Source: Abelmoschus esculentus (lineage: Eukaryota; Streptophyta; Magnoliopsida; Malvales; Malvaceae). From it: a stretch of DNA of 64,000 nucleotides. Position 1 is the stretch's first letter. Each line of letters begins with the position of its first letter. Below the pieces are notes generated by a model. That model did no database searches, was not told where the DNA came from, and saw only the letters and a list, made by a program, of their open reading frames with translations. The translations under genes were made by a program, and so were the position numbers. This document shows positions 46,751-59,117 of the stretch, piece by piece. Location: assembly GCA_035048815.1 (NCBI GenBank), contig JAUCBN010000054.1, forward strand, positions 10,230,001-10,294,000, in the 5' to 3' direction.

Positions 46751-48322
46751 TCAAGCTTCTTTCCCCAGCAGAGTCAGGAGAAATGCCTTGTAATCTCCGG
46801 TGGTGTCCTTGGCAACAGCTTCATCAAGAGTCACACTGTTTCTCTGGTGATAAACCTCTTTGATATCTTTCAGGTCCTTTTCAGCTCGTGTCACAATCAC
46901 CCTGGTAAGTGCATCCTCGTCGGTACCCATCCTTCGGATCGAATTGCGCAGAACCTACAGCGGACGACAATGAATTTGAGTGTAACACAGAGAAAGATTA
47001 TGCTGGTATTGTGAATGTGTGTGACTGTGATCATTAGACATCAACCTTTTCGAAGTACTTTTTCGAGTCTTTGAGGCATCGAACCGTGGTGCGCAGTAGC
47101 AGGAGAAATTCGTCACCCGAATAGCCTTGCAAGTGCTGGAGAAACAGGAAGGAAAATGTTAACTGAGAACGTATTCGACATCGACATGAACATGGAGATC
47201 ATTTTAAGCGAATTGAAGGTTTGATACCTTAGTAATGGAAGCGCCGTGATCGTCTCTGTAACGATTGAAAGTTGCCATGAGTTGCATCTTGCTCCTTGTT
47301 GTCAAGATCCTGATAACTTCTTCATGTTTGAATTTCTTGCCTTCGACGGTTTCATGGAGAATTTTGGCTTCGGAATTTGCTAGTCTGGTATTTATCTCCT
47401 CCCCATCATATCTAAAAGCAGTCGCCAAGCCAACCAAGAGCTGTAAACACCAACCAAAACATTCAGTAATTACTTGAGTCATTGCCTGATGGAGGCTCGA
47501 GTTCGAGCAATTCTAACGACCGAAGTTCCTTTAGAGACAAGGAGGTCCGAGGTCGCCTAAGACACCAACCATGACCATTTAACCTCTTTCTTGTCTCTAA
47601 AGTATCTTCGGTCACCGGAACTGTTTCCATCTCTGTTAAACATCAATAACTTATTGCCTAAGGTTTCATCAACCGTAAAACGGAGACAGAGGAAACATAA
47701 TGAAATCGATTAGGACGTGCCGTTCGGGTGTCTCCCTTGGTATGAGAAGCCACATCTTCCTCCAGGGAATGCTTGTACCGAGCCTGATAGGCTCTTCTTA
47801 CGGCCAAGAGCTCTTCAGGGGATCTGGTGCATGAAATTTCAACAATCACATGGAGATCAGGGCTTAATTTCTTTATGGCAACATTAGCCAAGACGGCATC
47901 TCGATCAGCCGGATCCAATATCCAACGATACACTGCTTTCTGCACATTCCACACCAATAAACTGATCATGAAACAATAATGAAAAAATACATGTTGCTGC
48001 CATTGCTAATGCTAACTAACCTCGAAATCACCGGAAAGCTCCGATTCGAGACGCTTGACAAGATCTTCCTGGTACAGTTCTTCATAAGCAAGCCTGATTT
48101 GCTTCCTTTGAGCTGCATTTCTATGACCCAACACTGAAATTATCGCCTTCTCATCTGTCCCCCATCCTATCAAAGTTCACAAGAACAAAAACATGTTACA
48201 TTAATAATTAAAATAATCTTCTTTTGCTTAGTAAAAAAAACCAAATAACCTTTGCAAGCCTTTCTAAGAACTTCTGCATCTTGTTGAAATGAAACCTGCT
48301 TAGGAGCATCAATGGTGGCCAT
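46751..48322 (-). CDS. annexin (D5/RJ4-like), tandem paralogue, six exons, 314 aa
   Basis: Exons on the minus strand are 48322-48250, 48166-48021, 47939-47721, 47440-47228, 47135-47046 and 46954-46751. Every exon has exactly the same length as in the neighbouring annexin (73, 146, 219, 213, 90, 204 bp), which proves recent tandem duplication of a whole gene. Repeat I keeps the calcium loop GWGTDEKAII, and repeat II has KAVYRWILDPADRDAVLANV. In repeat IV the loop reads IRRMGTDE where the sister gene reads IEGLGTDE, so the first glycine is lost. Intron 3 again uses a GC donor (ACG/GCACGT at 47720-47719). A TATAAATA box lies at 48406-48399. Confidence 0.93.
47719..47720 (-). other. non-canonical GC splice donor, annexin gene 2 intron 3
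   Basis: Exon 3 ends ACG and the intron starts GCACGT; joining to CTC at 47440 keeps the annexin frame (GDTRT to LLVGLAT). A GT three bases further in would shift the frame. This is the same position and donor class as in annexin gene 1. Confidence 0.75.
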
Positions 48323-51300
48323 TGCTTTCCTTTTGAACCAATTTCCTCTTTTCTCTAGAGTAGCTGTGTATTTTACAAGAGACCATACTAGAGACTCCTA
48401 TTTATAGCTTTAAGATACAATGTTTGATACGAATATATTTAATTTTTACAAGTGTTTTAGTTTTAGAGATTAGGGTCTTAATTTAAAATATAGGATTTAA
48501 AAGTTTAGATGTAGGGATTTAGAATTTAGGTTTAGAGGTTGGGATTTTGTTTTTAGGATAATATGGTCAGGGTTTATGTTCTAAAAAATATAAACCTAAA
48601 CCCTAAATTCTAACCATTATTCTTAAATTCTAAATCTCTACACGAACTTAAAAAATTTTAAATTTTAATACCCTAATTTAAATTTTTAAATCCGCCCTAT
48701 ACTAGAGGTAAAAAAAAGTACTTGATGCTACTAATGCTGTTTTGAAAATAACCCCCACCTGCTTGAGCATTAATTGATTTAATGTTAATGGACCGCCATT
48801 ACTTGTAGGGTACTTATCCTGTGATAATTTCAAAGTTTAGGGTTTATAAATACATTGAATTAAATTCCCAATTAATCTTCTTGGGTAAGTTTTCTCTCTA
48901 TTCCTTAATCTGATATAAAGGTTGCCTAGATTGCTAATGCAGACTTTACATATGTACTTTGTGTTAGGTGAAGGAAATAACCTAAACATTTATGAGGTTC
49001 AACTTTTTTTCAGCCATTGTTATGAAAATGGATTTTTTTTTTATTTTTTGAACTTCTCTTCTATGTATTTCGAAAGTTAAAAGTGACAAACGGGTTATTT
49101 GTATATTCGGTTTTAGTTTAGTTCCGAATAGATATGGTTTGATTCAGTTTTAATTTGGGTTTATAGTGTATGAGTATCAAGTTAGGTATTGGATTGGGTC
49201 GGATCATATCAATTCAGTTGATTTTCAGGTTAGGTATTTTCGGACTGGTCAAGATCAATTCAATACGAGATCAATATGTTTCAGTCGTGTTTTCAAAATA
49301 GATCGTTTTTTTAACTGAAATATGACTTTATAAAGGTAATATATATTTGACTTTTTGGTAGTGCTACAGTTTACATCAAAATATTCATTATTTCTTTTAA
49401 TATATATATATATATATATATATTATTTTAGGTTACTTTTGGTTCGGATAATTTTAGCTCGAGTCCATTCTATTCGTTTAAAAATTAGTTTGGGTTCATT
49501 CAGTTCGATTGAAAATCAGATCAAACTTATATCGATTCAACTAAAACTCGGGTCGATTTTTGTTTGATTCGATTTATTTCAAGTTTAAAATTAAGTTCGA
49601 ATATCATATTTATGTCGATATCTAATCTCAAACCAAATAAAATCAATTCAGATCTCGGGTCAATTTAAAGGAGTGTGAATTGTTAGAATGTCATACTATA
49701 AATTCAGGAGATACAAAATTTTAAAACTTTACAAAGTGTAAACTTAAATCATCGATAGAAATACATAAAATATATAAATATGATATCTAAATCATATAAA
49801 ATTTTAAAATTTTTAAAGGGTAAGATTCCTCCTCTAGGTTTCAGTCACCCTCGATCCATCCTTATATACATCTTTAGTATTTTTTCTGAATTAATCAAAG
49901 ATTCTTATTCACTTTCCAGCTTGAATTTATTTTAGTAGTAAGAATGAAATTGACATATGAAGCTACTTGTCACCATGGAAATAAAAATAAAAAAAAATGT
50001 ACTTTCCACGTAGAAAATAGGATGTTAGGGACGTCAAAAGGAAATTTCCTAAAATATTTAATTAGTAACCATGAATTTTCCATCACTTGATTTGGTATTG
50101 AAGTCCAGGACGAATTACTTTCCCGAATCACGAGAAATTATATTATGAGTAAATCTTATTACGTCAATTGTAGGACTAATTATTAAAATCATTTATCTCA
50201 TCAATTTTTTTATATCATATTAGGATTGAGCAGACCAAGATATAATCTGTGCTCATCCTTAATTTAAATTATTTAAATATATCCGAGTAAATAATTTAAC
50301 TTAATCGGATATATTTTATTTTTATAAAATAAGTAGAAAATATGTAATAAATTCAGATTAATAATTCGGAAATATATTTGCGTAAATCGATATAAAAAAA
50401 ATAAAATAAGAGTTTTAAAAATTTTAATTTTTATGATCAAAGTTAATATTAACATCATGTTAACTTCATCGGTCAATGTTAACATCATCGATCAACAGTC
50501 AAAATTAACAATTAAAGTTAATTATTTAACTCGAATCATGGACGGATTAAAGATTTTGGAAGCCCTATGTAATTTATTAAAACGTGACCCTTAGAAACAA
50601 TTGTTCATAACTTTTACTAGTTCTAAAAATGTGGCCCATAGAAGCAATTGTCCTTTTTAGGGGCCCAATACGATCGTTTTTATTGCGTCTGTCCAAAATT
50701 TCATTGGTTTTATAGAAACGATAGTAATAAAAATAAACAATAAGACTCTATAATCAATTATCACATTTAAGAAACAATTATAACATTTTAACTATTATAA
50801 CTCATATTTCTTAAGATCATTTTTAAAATTTTTACAATAAATTTCAAGATTAACATCATCTAATGAATATCATTTATCAAAATTTTGGGCCCTCTTTTTT
50901 AAGGAGCCCTGTGCGGTCGCTTTTATTACGCTTGTCCAAAATCCCACTGACTCGAATGAGTCAACAATTTCTTTTTTGTGTGTGTATTATTTGGCTTAAA
51001 TGGAGGAGGTGAGTCCTCACCTTGAATCACTTAGAATAAAACAAGAAACACGAAAAAGATTGTAACATTTCTCATGATTTCTCAAAGATAAAATATTGAT
51101 TCATAACGCTACAAAAATAATAAGAAAATAAGTTTTAAATCAGAGTTTTTACGTTAATATTGTTGTCTATTTTTTTTTAAACAATATGATACTTTACTAT
51201 AGCAAATCAGAAGTCGGGTATATTATATTTCGACTTTAAACAATATTTTATCTAAAAATAATAAAAATCGATACTATTCAATGCCGGATTATAATTCATC

Positions 51301-53644
51301 TATCTTCAAACAGTAATCTAAAAAAATTTGGATAAAACACTATTCAAAGTCGTATTACAGTACATGTCCATCTGTCTTTCAACAATGTTACTTTTTTTAC
51401 TATTTTTAGGTAAAACATTATTTAGAGTCAAGATTATAAGTCATCTATTTTTTTATTTGAATAGAAATATACAATATTATTCGAAATGATTTAAAATAAA
51501 TCATATTTTTATAAATAAAATAAAAATAAAAACAATATTTTGATAATTCCACCGTTTTAACCGCTAAAACCATGTTTTAACCATGTTTTGGTAAATTTTT
51601 AGCTTAAAATTAATCATGTTTTAACCACTAAAACCATAATTTGATTGAAGGGTTTTTCTTACATAATTATAAAAAAAATAATTATGATCAAAATATTAAA
51701 AAAAATCATAATTAAAAAAAAGAAATTCTTGGTTAGGTGGGAAGCCACATGCTTAAAGATAAAAAAAAAAGATAAAGTTGTGAGCTTGTTGAAGATAATA
51801 GAAATAGGAACAAACTTTATTTTTATTACCTACTAAATTAGGAAATCATTTTAATATAATTTATATCATTTTATCTTTTATTTTAGTTAATAATTAAACA
51901 TCAAATTTACAAATAAAAAAATTATTTTTTATTTTTTTACTCCATTTAGGCAATAGAAAGCTCTTCCCACGTGAAGATGACCAAAGCTAGTAGGTGACTA
52001 AGCATAGGATTGGGAAAATCATGACTATAATCATTTTATTTTAGGTATTTTACATTTTTGGTCTTAAAATTTAAATCTTCACAATTTGGTCATTGAACTA
52101 TATTCCTTAAAACTTTAAATCTTTTTAATATAATCTTTAATCATCAATTAAACTCAAATTAAACTTACTAAAAGCATAATTGACCATGTGATCAAGAGTC
52201 AACTCTAAAATTTGACTCGTTGAAATAGAATTTTCGATCATCGAAATTAAATTTTCAATTAGACTGATTTTTAAGATGTTACACTATAAACGGCTTTTAG
52301 TGTGCAGGTACAATAATAAAATTTATTTACGTCTTTTTTAGTATCCCTATTTATGTTTTACACTAAAAACTTAGGTTTGATGTTTATGGTTAATGTTTAA
52401 AATTAGAATTTAAAGATTACGATATATTTCATTTTTTAAGTATAAGGTTTATAATTTAGAGTCGGGACTTAAATTTTGAAAATTTAATGTTGGGTGAATA
52501 AAAAGAGACACGAAAAGGAATATCAAATTTTTGTCCCAAGTATAAGTTAATATGTTGGAAAACGATTTATATACAATTAATAAGACTTATTTAATGTATG
52601 AGTTATATTTTGATATATATATTATATAAAATTTGTTTAATTCAAGTATATATATTTATACTATAATCTTAAAATTTTAACTATAAACACTAATCTTAGT
52701 ATTTAAACCCTAAATTAAATCTGAACTATTAAAACTAAAAAAATATTATGTAAATTAAAAAAAATATTGTGTGTATCAAAAATTTTTTATCGACACACAG
52801 TATTATGATTAATAAATTATTTGTTGGTTATTAAAAATAAAAACATTATTTGTTGGTTTAAATATTTTAAATTAATATATTTTATATATTAAAATATTAA
52901 ATAATTAAAATATCATTTAACTGTATATTTTAAACTTATAATATCATTTATCTTCTCAAAATATTTTTGGATAAAGTTATGGGCATAAAATTTTAGTTAA
53001 ATATCAAATTTGGTAACTAAACTTCTAATTACTTTAATGTTATTATTAAACTTTTGTTTTGCTTTAATTTGACCACTTAGATCTACGTTAAAAAAGTCGA
53101 GTTTCAGTTAATAAATTTTATATAATAACACATTTATTTATTCATATTTATACATTTAAATAATTTAGTTGTAATTCAAAAAATAATAATAATAAATTTA
53201 ACCTTAATATTTACGTATTATTTTAATTTTGTCATATTTTTAATTAAAACTAATTTAACTCTAAACTTAAAAGACAATAAATTCAAAACAATAAACTCTA
53301 AACCTCAAATCCATAAACCCTAAATCTACATTCTTTTAGAGACAAATTTAGAATTCCATATAATGGGTGCAAGCTATCAAAAAACTGTATTAAAATTATA
53401 AGGGTGCAAAACTATAAGAGTTTAGAGAATACAGAGTTAGATTATCGATAGCAAATATAAAGAAAATATATAAAATATAAGAGAACTTAAAATTTTTAGA
53501 GCGTGTAACCGCACTCCTAGTCCATCCCTACATTCCCTAAACACAGAAATCCTAAATCTTAAACCCTAAAAATAGAGAAAAATGATAAATGGATTCAGAA
53601 TCACAGAATAAACATCAACACAATGAACTATACAATCATCTAGA
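48323..53644. other. 5.3-kb gene-poor, AT-rich region
   Basis: After the annexin promoter come telomere-like degenerate sequence able to fold on itself (48450-48650), TCGGTTTTAGTTCG-type degenerate text (49080-49680) with a (TA)n run at 49399-49422, a decayed family-A MITE (50132-50250), and two direct copies of a GGGCCC...GCGGTCG...TTTTATTGCG...TGTCCAAAAT sequence (near 50655-50700 and 50895-50945). From 51 to 53.6 kb I see only AT-rich DNA. The frame at 51645-51836 is mostly Lys/Ile from poly-A text. Confidence 0.55.
50132..50250. mobile_element. decayed MITE, family A copy 7
   Basis: The left end GAGAAATTATATTATGAGTA with TTACGTCAATTGTAGG inside is a family-A end. The right end survives only as AGATATAATCTGTGCTC. 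Confidence 0.5.
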
Positions 53645-53854
53645 CTAACAACAAAGAATCTCCTCTTGTAATTGACAAAGCCAGCCTGGAGTATAAACAA
53701 CCAATGCCATGAACTGCTGCATCATGTTGTAGTCACATGTGACTAATTTCCTACTGTAGAAGAGAAAATTCCCAGAGTTTTTGGCAGTGTTATAAGCATA
53801 CATGTCGGTGAAGAAAATGAGCTGAACACCAATATAGACTAGACATCCAACCGG
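53645..53854 (-). other. candidate downstream exon or open stretch, 69 codons
   Basis: After an AG at 53856-53855, an open frame in the phase of the preceding NRPE5-like exon runs 69 codons from PVGCLVYIGVQLIFF to a stop at 53647-53645. It shows no RPB5 C-terminal signature. It could be a replacement terminal exon, former 3'-UTR or chance. I do not recognise the protein. Confidence 0.25.
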
Positions 53855-53952
53855 CTACAGAAAACAATTCAACCAGCATGTCCCTATACATACTTCATGT
53901 TCGTGTCCGATGCATATTCGAACATATAGAGATGGCACGACAGAAAGATTAC

Positions 53953-55617
53953 CTGGTTATCTTCCAACTGGTACTTGTTCAGCAATTTTCGTTTTTCTTC
54001 AGCAGTCAGAATCTGATGCCTTGGCATCGGATGGTGCTTGGTTATGTTAACATACAGGTCAGCAATCTGCAGGTATCCACAGTTTATTCATTATGAAGAC
54101 AATGTTTTGGGGAAGTTTCCATGGAAGAAGTTACAGTACTCCCAACGTTTACTTTTTCCCTAAAATTTTCATGTCTGAAATTCGTATCGGACGCATATTC
54201 GAATATAGATACAGGATTATGGTTCACCAATTATATGAAAGAAGAGCAAAGGCATGAGGTGAACAGCGATGGATAAGAGGATGTTGAGGGCAGTCGCACC
54301 CCATAAAATTTTAAATTTCTTTATTGATAATATAATCTATCACCTCCTAAAATTTTGTAATTTCGTGCTCCATTGCATCCTACAATCATCCCTGAAGGCG
54401 AGGCGTCGAGGCCACTTACTTGGAACACCTCCACTTTAAAAGGAAAACCAACCAGTTGTTTTTGAGCAAAGGAGGTCATTTTGCTCTGCAGGACAAGTAT
54501 GAGGCTACTTAAGCTTTGATTCAGAATCTGATCACGAAGAACACAAACAGTTGATTTTCCTATATCATCTGTTCCCATGAAAACAACCAGCATCTGCAAG
54601 CAACTTAGAAGGTACAATGTTAACATAACTGCAAATGGTGCTTAAGACAAGATATCATATAGTAGAAACTTCATTTACAATTCGACATACTCGTGTCGGA
54701 ATCGGATATGTTCATTTTTTTTTCTAAATTTTTTCATTGAATTTATATGATTCTTGAAGGTTTATAATTCAACATACAATTTGTTTTATAATGTTAATAG
54801 GCTGCCAAAAGAGGCTAAAACACAGAGGGGAGCTGAAAGGTCAACAGTTTTGTTTCCAGGAATCTTGTTTATATGTAATTAGTAAATTCATATATGCAGT
54901 GTGTACAAAAGTAAGGCCTTTTGTTACCAAAAAAGCAAAAGAGAACATTTTCCTCTCACATTTTCTCATCATCCAAACAGACTGATACAACCCAACCAAT
55001 AGCCATCAATCACATACATACATACATAACCAAGCATGTCCATGTTGCCATACACATCACATATATACACACATTCATATATGTAGTGTAATGTACAGTT
55101 TGTACACAGAGAGACATTCATGAATACAAGTATATAATATGTATACATACACGCAAACGTATATACGTAAACAAAAACTCTTAGATATCTGAAAAAAGGG
55201 AAAATCCCTTCCAAAAAAGAACCAAATGAATCATTTTCTTTCTATTACATTTTCTTGGAAACCAAACATTCCCCCCCCCAAACAAACACTTTGAGGGGAC
55301 CAAAAAAAGTCATAAAGTTTACCTTTTTAGAAGGGTTGGAACGCTGAGAAGCATGAATTCGGAGACGGTCGATGTAGGGTTTGTCTCCAAAATGGGAACG
55401 GAACTCAGCGAGTGTGCGAGCTGTTTCCGAGTCAGCCACGGTATAACCTCGGTCTTTGAGCATTTCCCAAGCAGTCTTGCGTTGCCAAGTAAAACCTGTA
55501 GCTTTCCACGCTACCCTGGTCCACCATGTTTCTGATGCACGCCCAAGCTTCCTCAGCTCCGCGATGGTTACCACCGTGACCTGAACCTTCGCCACCGTTA
55601 CCGTAGGTGGTTGCCAT
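53953..55617 (-). pseudogene. RNA polymerase subunit 5 (NRPE5/RPB5-like) gene, frameshifted and lacking the last exon
   Basis: RPB5-type subunits belong to nuclear RNA polymerases; the plant NRPE5 form serves Pol V in RNA-directed DNA methylation. Exons on the minus strand are 55617-55323, 54593-54420 and 54066-53953, with GT-AG introns. Exon 1 gives a Gly-rich start (MATTYGNGGEGSGHGGNH), NMVDQGSVESYRFYLA and, after one extra base near 55493, RKTAWEMLKDRGYTVADSET and DKPYIDRLRIHASQRSNPSK. Exon 2 has MLVVFMGTDDIGKSTVC and LILVLQSKMTSFA; exon 3 has IADLYVNITKHHPMPRHQIL and EEKRKLLNKYQLEDNQ. The C-terminal assembly segment (family pattern DAIARYYGL...GQVVK...TYRxV), the most conserved part of RPB5, is not found downstream. 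Two independent defects make it a likely pseudogene. The Gly-rich head and short divergent core suggest NRPE5 more than NRPB5. Confidence 0.85.
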
Positions 55618-57321
55618 TGGTTTTGCACTCTTGGACTTCCGGTGGGTGATGGTATAGTGATATATAGAAGGCAATGGAGAGGTAGCGCTTTTATACAACG
55701 TATCAAAGCAATGTAATACATATTTGCTCGAATAAATTTGGAGCGTTGATTTGGTTAGACATATGTACATTGAACGGTCAAGATCACTTTGAGGGTAATT
55801 GAAGAGGTAGGGTCTCTCGAATACGAAGGGCCTTTGTCTTAAACTTCTAAAAAATGTCTTTTACGCTCTTTAATTTTTTTATTTTTATTTCATGAATATT
55901 CACAACTTATTCAATTAAATTTTATAATTTTTAAAATTTTAATAATTTATTTTTAAAATAGTTTAGTTTTTTTTTGAATTTTAAATAAATAAAATGTATA
56001 TTTCACGCGCAAAGATGTTGGCCTTTCTTGACCCAATCTCTCTCCCGAAGTATCCTTGTAAGGTTCCTCCCGTTTCATTTCAAAATTAAAATCTAATATT
56101 TAACTCCACGCGCCTTCTGAATCGAGCCAGCTGAGCGTAGACCCCACGTATAAATTTCCCTCCCCCGACATTTACATCCTTTAAAAAAAGCCATCATTTT
56201 AACTTCGAACATTTTTTATTTATTTTCCCATTTGTATTTTCTCGAGAAATTGATCTCTGATCCAATTCCCAAACACTCACGCTCCTCTCTCTCTTCATCT
56301 AATTTTAAACTCACCGGTTCCATTTCTGTCATATTATCCAATAAAAAAGGGGAAATAAACAAGGAACGTTCGCCCTTTTCTTTATAGAGCTTTGGGTATC
56401 ATCTTATTCTTCTTCTTGGACCGTCTCCAATCGTATTTGGAAGGTTTTTCTTTGTATTCAAATGGGGTTTTGAGTATGAATTGAAGGTGGGTTTTCTTTC
56501 TCTCGCTCTTCTTTTCTTTTGGGTGTTTTTATTTCCTGGATTTTTTTTGTTTGGGTATAAAGTTTTCTTTTTTAGAATATTCAAGATCTTCTTGATTTGA
56601 TTCCGTTAAGGGGTTCTATTTTTAGGGGGGAAATGTAGATTTCCCTCGTTTTTAGGGTTTCTTTTTATTGTTTCTTTTGTTTAAAAAACTATCCATTTTT
56701 CCCATATACATTGTTATAACTTGTAACGATTATGATGTTTAGTTGGGTAATTTCGAGAAGAAAGTTATAATCTGATTTCCCGATAAATATCTGGTTTCTT
56801 TTTGGATGATTAGGTGGAATTCAGAGCTGCTTGGTGAATTTAAGAGAGAAAAAGAGGAGTTTAAAAGAATTGTGTGGTAAGAATCTTTAGTTAGCCCTTA
56901 TGATTACATCTTTTTTTATTAATTTGGATGATATGCGTTGAGGGATATATTGGTTTAATTCTAACAATCAAATGTTAAATGGTTACATTCATCTCGTTGA
57001 TTCTTAAACAGCTTGTTAGAAAGTAAATATCAATGTTGATCTTTGTGTTTTTGGTATGAAAAGATTACTGCAGATGATCAAATGTTGGCTTAATTGTAAA
57101 TTTTGACATGTAATTATGCTTTCTTAAGCAAGTAAAATGGTTTTTGCCCATTAATTGTTAATGGTGGAATATGATTTAACGAGGGTTAGTGATGATGGAT
57201 GCAAAAAATAAGCTGAAGTATGAAAAATACATTTTTTTTTGTCTGAAATTTGATTCGGAAATGTGAACTGATTTTATGCTTGTCTTTGTCCTTTCAGTTT
57301 AGATTGTGAGTAGATACCAGC
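55618..57321. other. divergent promoter region of the NRPE5-like remnant and SINAT gene, with SINAT leader
   Basis: 55618-56200 holds the upstream flank of the NRPE5-like locus. The pyrimidine-rich stretch at about 56270-56320 and what follows look like the SINAT promoter and leader. Alternating weak splice signals (for example GAAG/GTGGGT near 56485) suggest the leader may have more than one intron. Confidence 0.5.
56877..57297 (+). other. probable 5'-UTR intron of the SINAT gene
   Basis: TGTGTG/GTAAGAATC at 56876/56877 is a strong donor and TCCTTTCAG at 57289-57297 a strong acceptor, placed 24 bases before the ATG. Leader introns are common in plant SINAT genes. Confidence 0.55.
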
Positions 57322-59117
57322 ATGGCATCTGGGAATCCTTTTTTTGATGACTTGCAGAGCAAGCCTGAGGATATTGATCCTCCACAAAATGAGGAAATTT
57401 TGGATGGTGAACCTGTGAATGATCCTACTCAACCCACTACGAAACCAAATTTGGTTGTGTCTAGCAGTGTGCGTGACTTGTTGGAGTGCCCTGTTTGTTT
57501 AAATGCAATGTACCCACCAATTCATCAGGTTCGATCTAATAACATGTTGTAGTTGTTGATTACTTTTTAGAAATTGTTTAAGCAACGATTATTGTGTCTG
57601 GGGAAATCTCTTGCTACCCATGGAAAATTGGGGACCTTACTTGTTATGTTATGTGAGCGTCGAACACTGGTACTTCAAGAACAATGAAGTGTCCTAACAA
57701 ACATAGCTTACTTGTTCTAAATCATCCCTAAAAATAATTTTACCCAACCGTTTGTATGTACAAGATGAATATATTTTTGTGCACCCTTGCCGTTGAGCTT
57801 TACCTTACACCTTTACCTGGTCAAAGTGGCTGCACTTGTTTATCTTTAAACTCTTGTTCTACGCTAGCTATTGAGCATTACTTTACCTTTAAGCTAGTTG
57901 TAGTTTGAGTTATTTAATTTATTTGTTTAGATAAACGTACTGTTAATTTGATATGGAAGGGTGTAAATAGTAACATAAACGCTGTGAAACTTACTGTTGG
58001 TTTTCTTTCTTTGTGCAGTGCTCAAATGGACACACATTGTGCTCTGGTTGCAAGCCAAGGGTCCACAATCGGTGCCCTACATGCAGGCATGAGCTTGGGA
58101 ATATTAGATGTCTTGCATTGGAGAAGGTTGCTGCATCTCTTGAGCTTCCATGTAAATATCAAAGTTACGGGTGCATGGGCATCTATCCATATTACAGCAA
58201 GCTAAAACATGAGTCTCAGTGTTCTTATAGACCGTATAGTTGCCCTTATGCTGGGTCAGAATGCACAGTCGTTGGGGATATTCCTTTTCTTGTTGCTCAC
58301 CTGAAAGACGATCACAAAGTTGACATGCACAGTGGCAGCACCTTCAACCATCGTTATGTCAAATCAAATCCACATGAGGTTGAGAATGCTACATGGATGC
58401 TGACGGTATTACTACCTTCTTTCTTTATATTTTCGGTCATATTTTGTTTTCTCTTGAACCCTGAAGAAGATGAATCATTCTACCATTTCAGCAAATTTCA
58501 AGAACTGGAAATCTATTTTCTGCATGAACTGCCATATCGTTCTACCATTAAAAACAGTCATAGAGGGACACCAAAACTATCAAAGTTGCTCTGTTTTACA
58601 AAATAGATAATATTATGAAATTGATTTCTACTTTCATATAAAGAGATATTTCTCTTTTGTTTTTCTTTCTCCCTTGTCATTTGACACAGCCATGGTATAT
58701 TCAATCGGCTGAACCTTGTTATTTTAATTTTGTTTAATGATTCTACGAGAGGTAGGTAGGTCACTGATATTTGGATTTTTTTCTCTTGATTTTTAGGTTT
58801 TCAGTTGTTATGGTCAGTACTTCTGCCTGCATTTTGAAGCCTTCCAGCTCGGCATGGCCCCGGTGTATATAGCATTCCTGCGGTTTATGGGTGATGATAA
58901 TGATGCGAAGAACTATAGCTACAGCCTTGAGGTGGGTGGGAATGGGAGGAAGTTGATTTGGCAAGGGGTGCCAAGGAGCATAAGAGACAGTCATCGAAAA
59001 GTTCGTGACAGTTTCGATGGTCTCATCATCCAACGCAACATGGCTCTATTCTTCTCAGGTGGAGACAGGAAGGAGTTGAAGCTTAGAGTAACAGGAAGGA
59101 TATGGAAAGAACAGTAA
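57322..59117 (+). CDS. SINAT-type (seven in absentia) RING E3 ubiquitin ligase, three exons, 304 aa
   Basis: SINAT ligases dimerise and mark target proteins for the proteasome; plant members act in light, drought, autophagy and root signalling. Exons are 57322-57528, 58019-58405 and 58797-59117 (GT-AG, all phase 0). The N-terminal 50 residues are acidic and unstructured. The RING starts at Cys56 and Cys59 (LLECPVCLNAMYPPIHQ) and continues with CSNGHTLCSGCKPRVHNRCP and TCRHELGN. The SIAH-type zinc region follows (CKYQSYGCMGIYPYYSKLKH, then C, C, C and H ligands around SYRPYSCPYAGSEC), then the TRAF-like fold to GRIWKEQ at the end. All family cysteines and histidines I can place are present, and the length is normal. 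The intron positions fit the family. It is probably expressed from a leader with an intron. Confidence 0.95.

Noticed and set aside
51645..51836. 63-codon Lys/Ile-rich frame
   Set aside because: Made of poly-A and AAT runs; no gene context.
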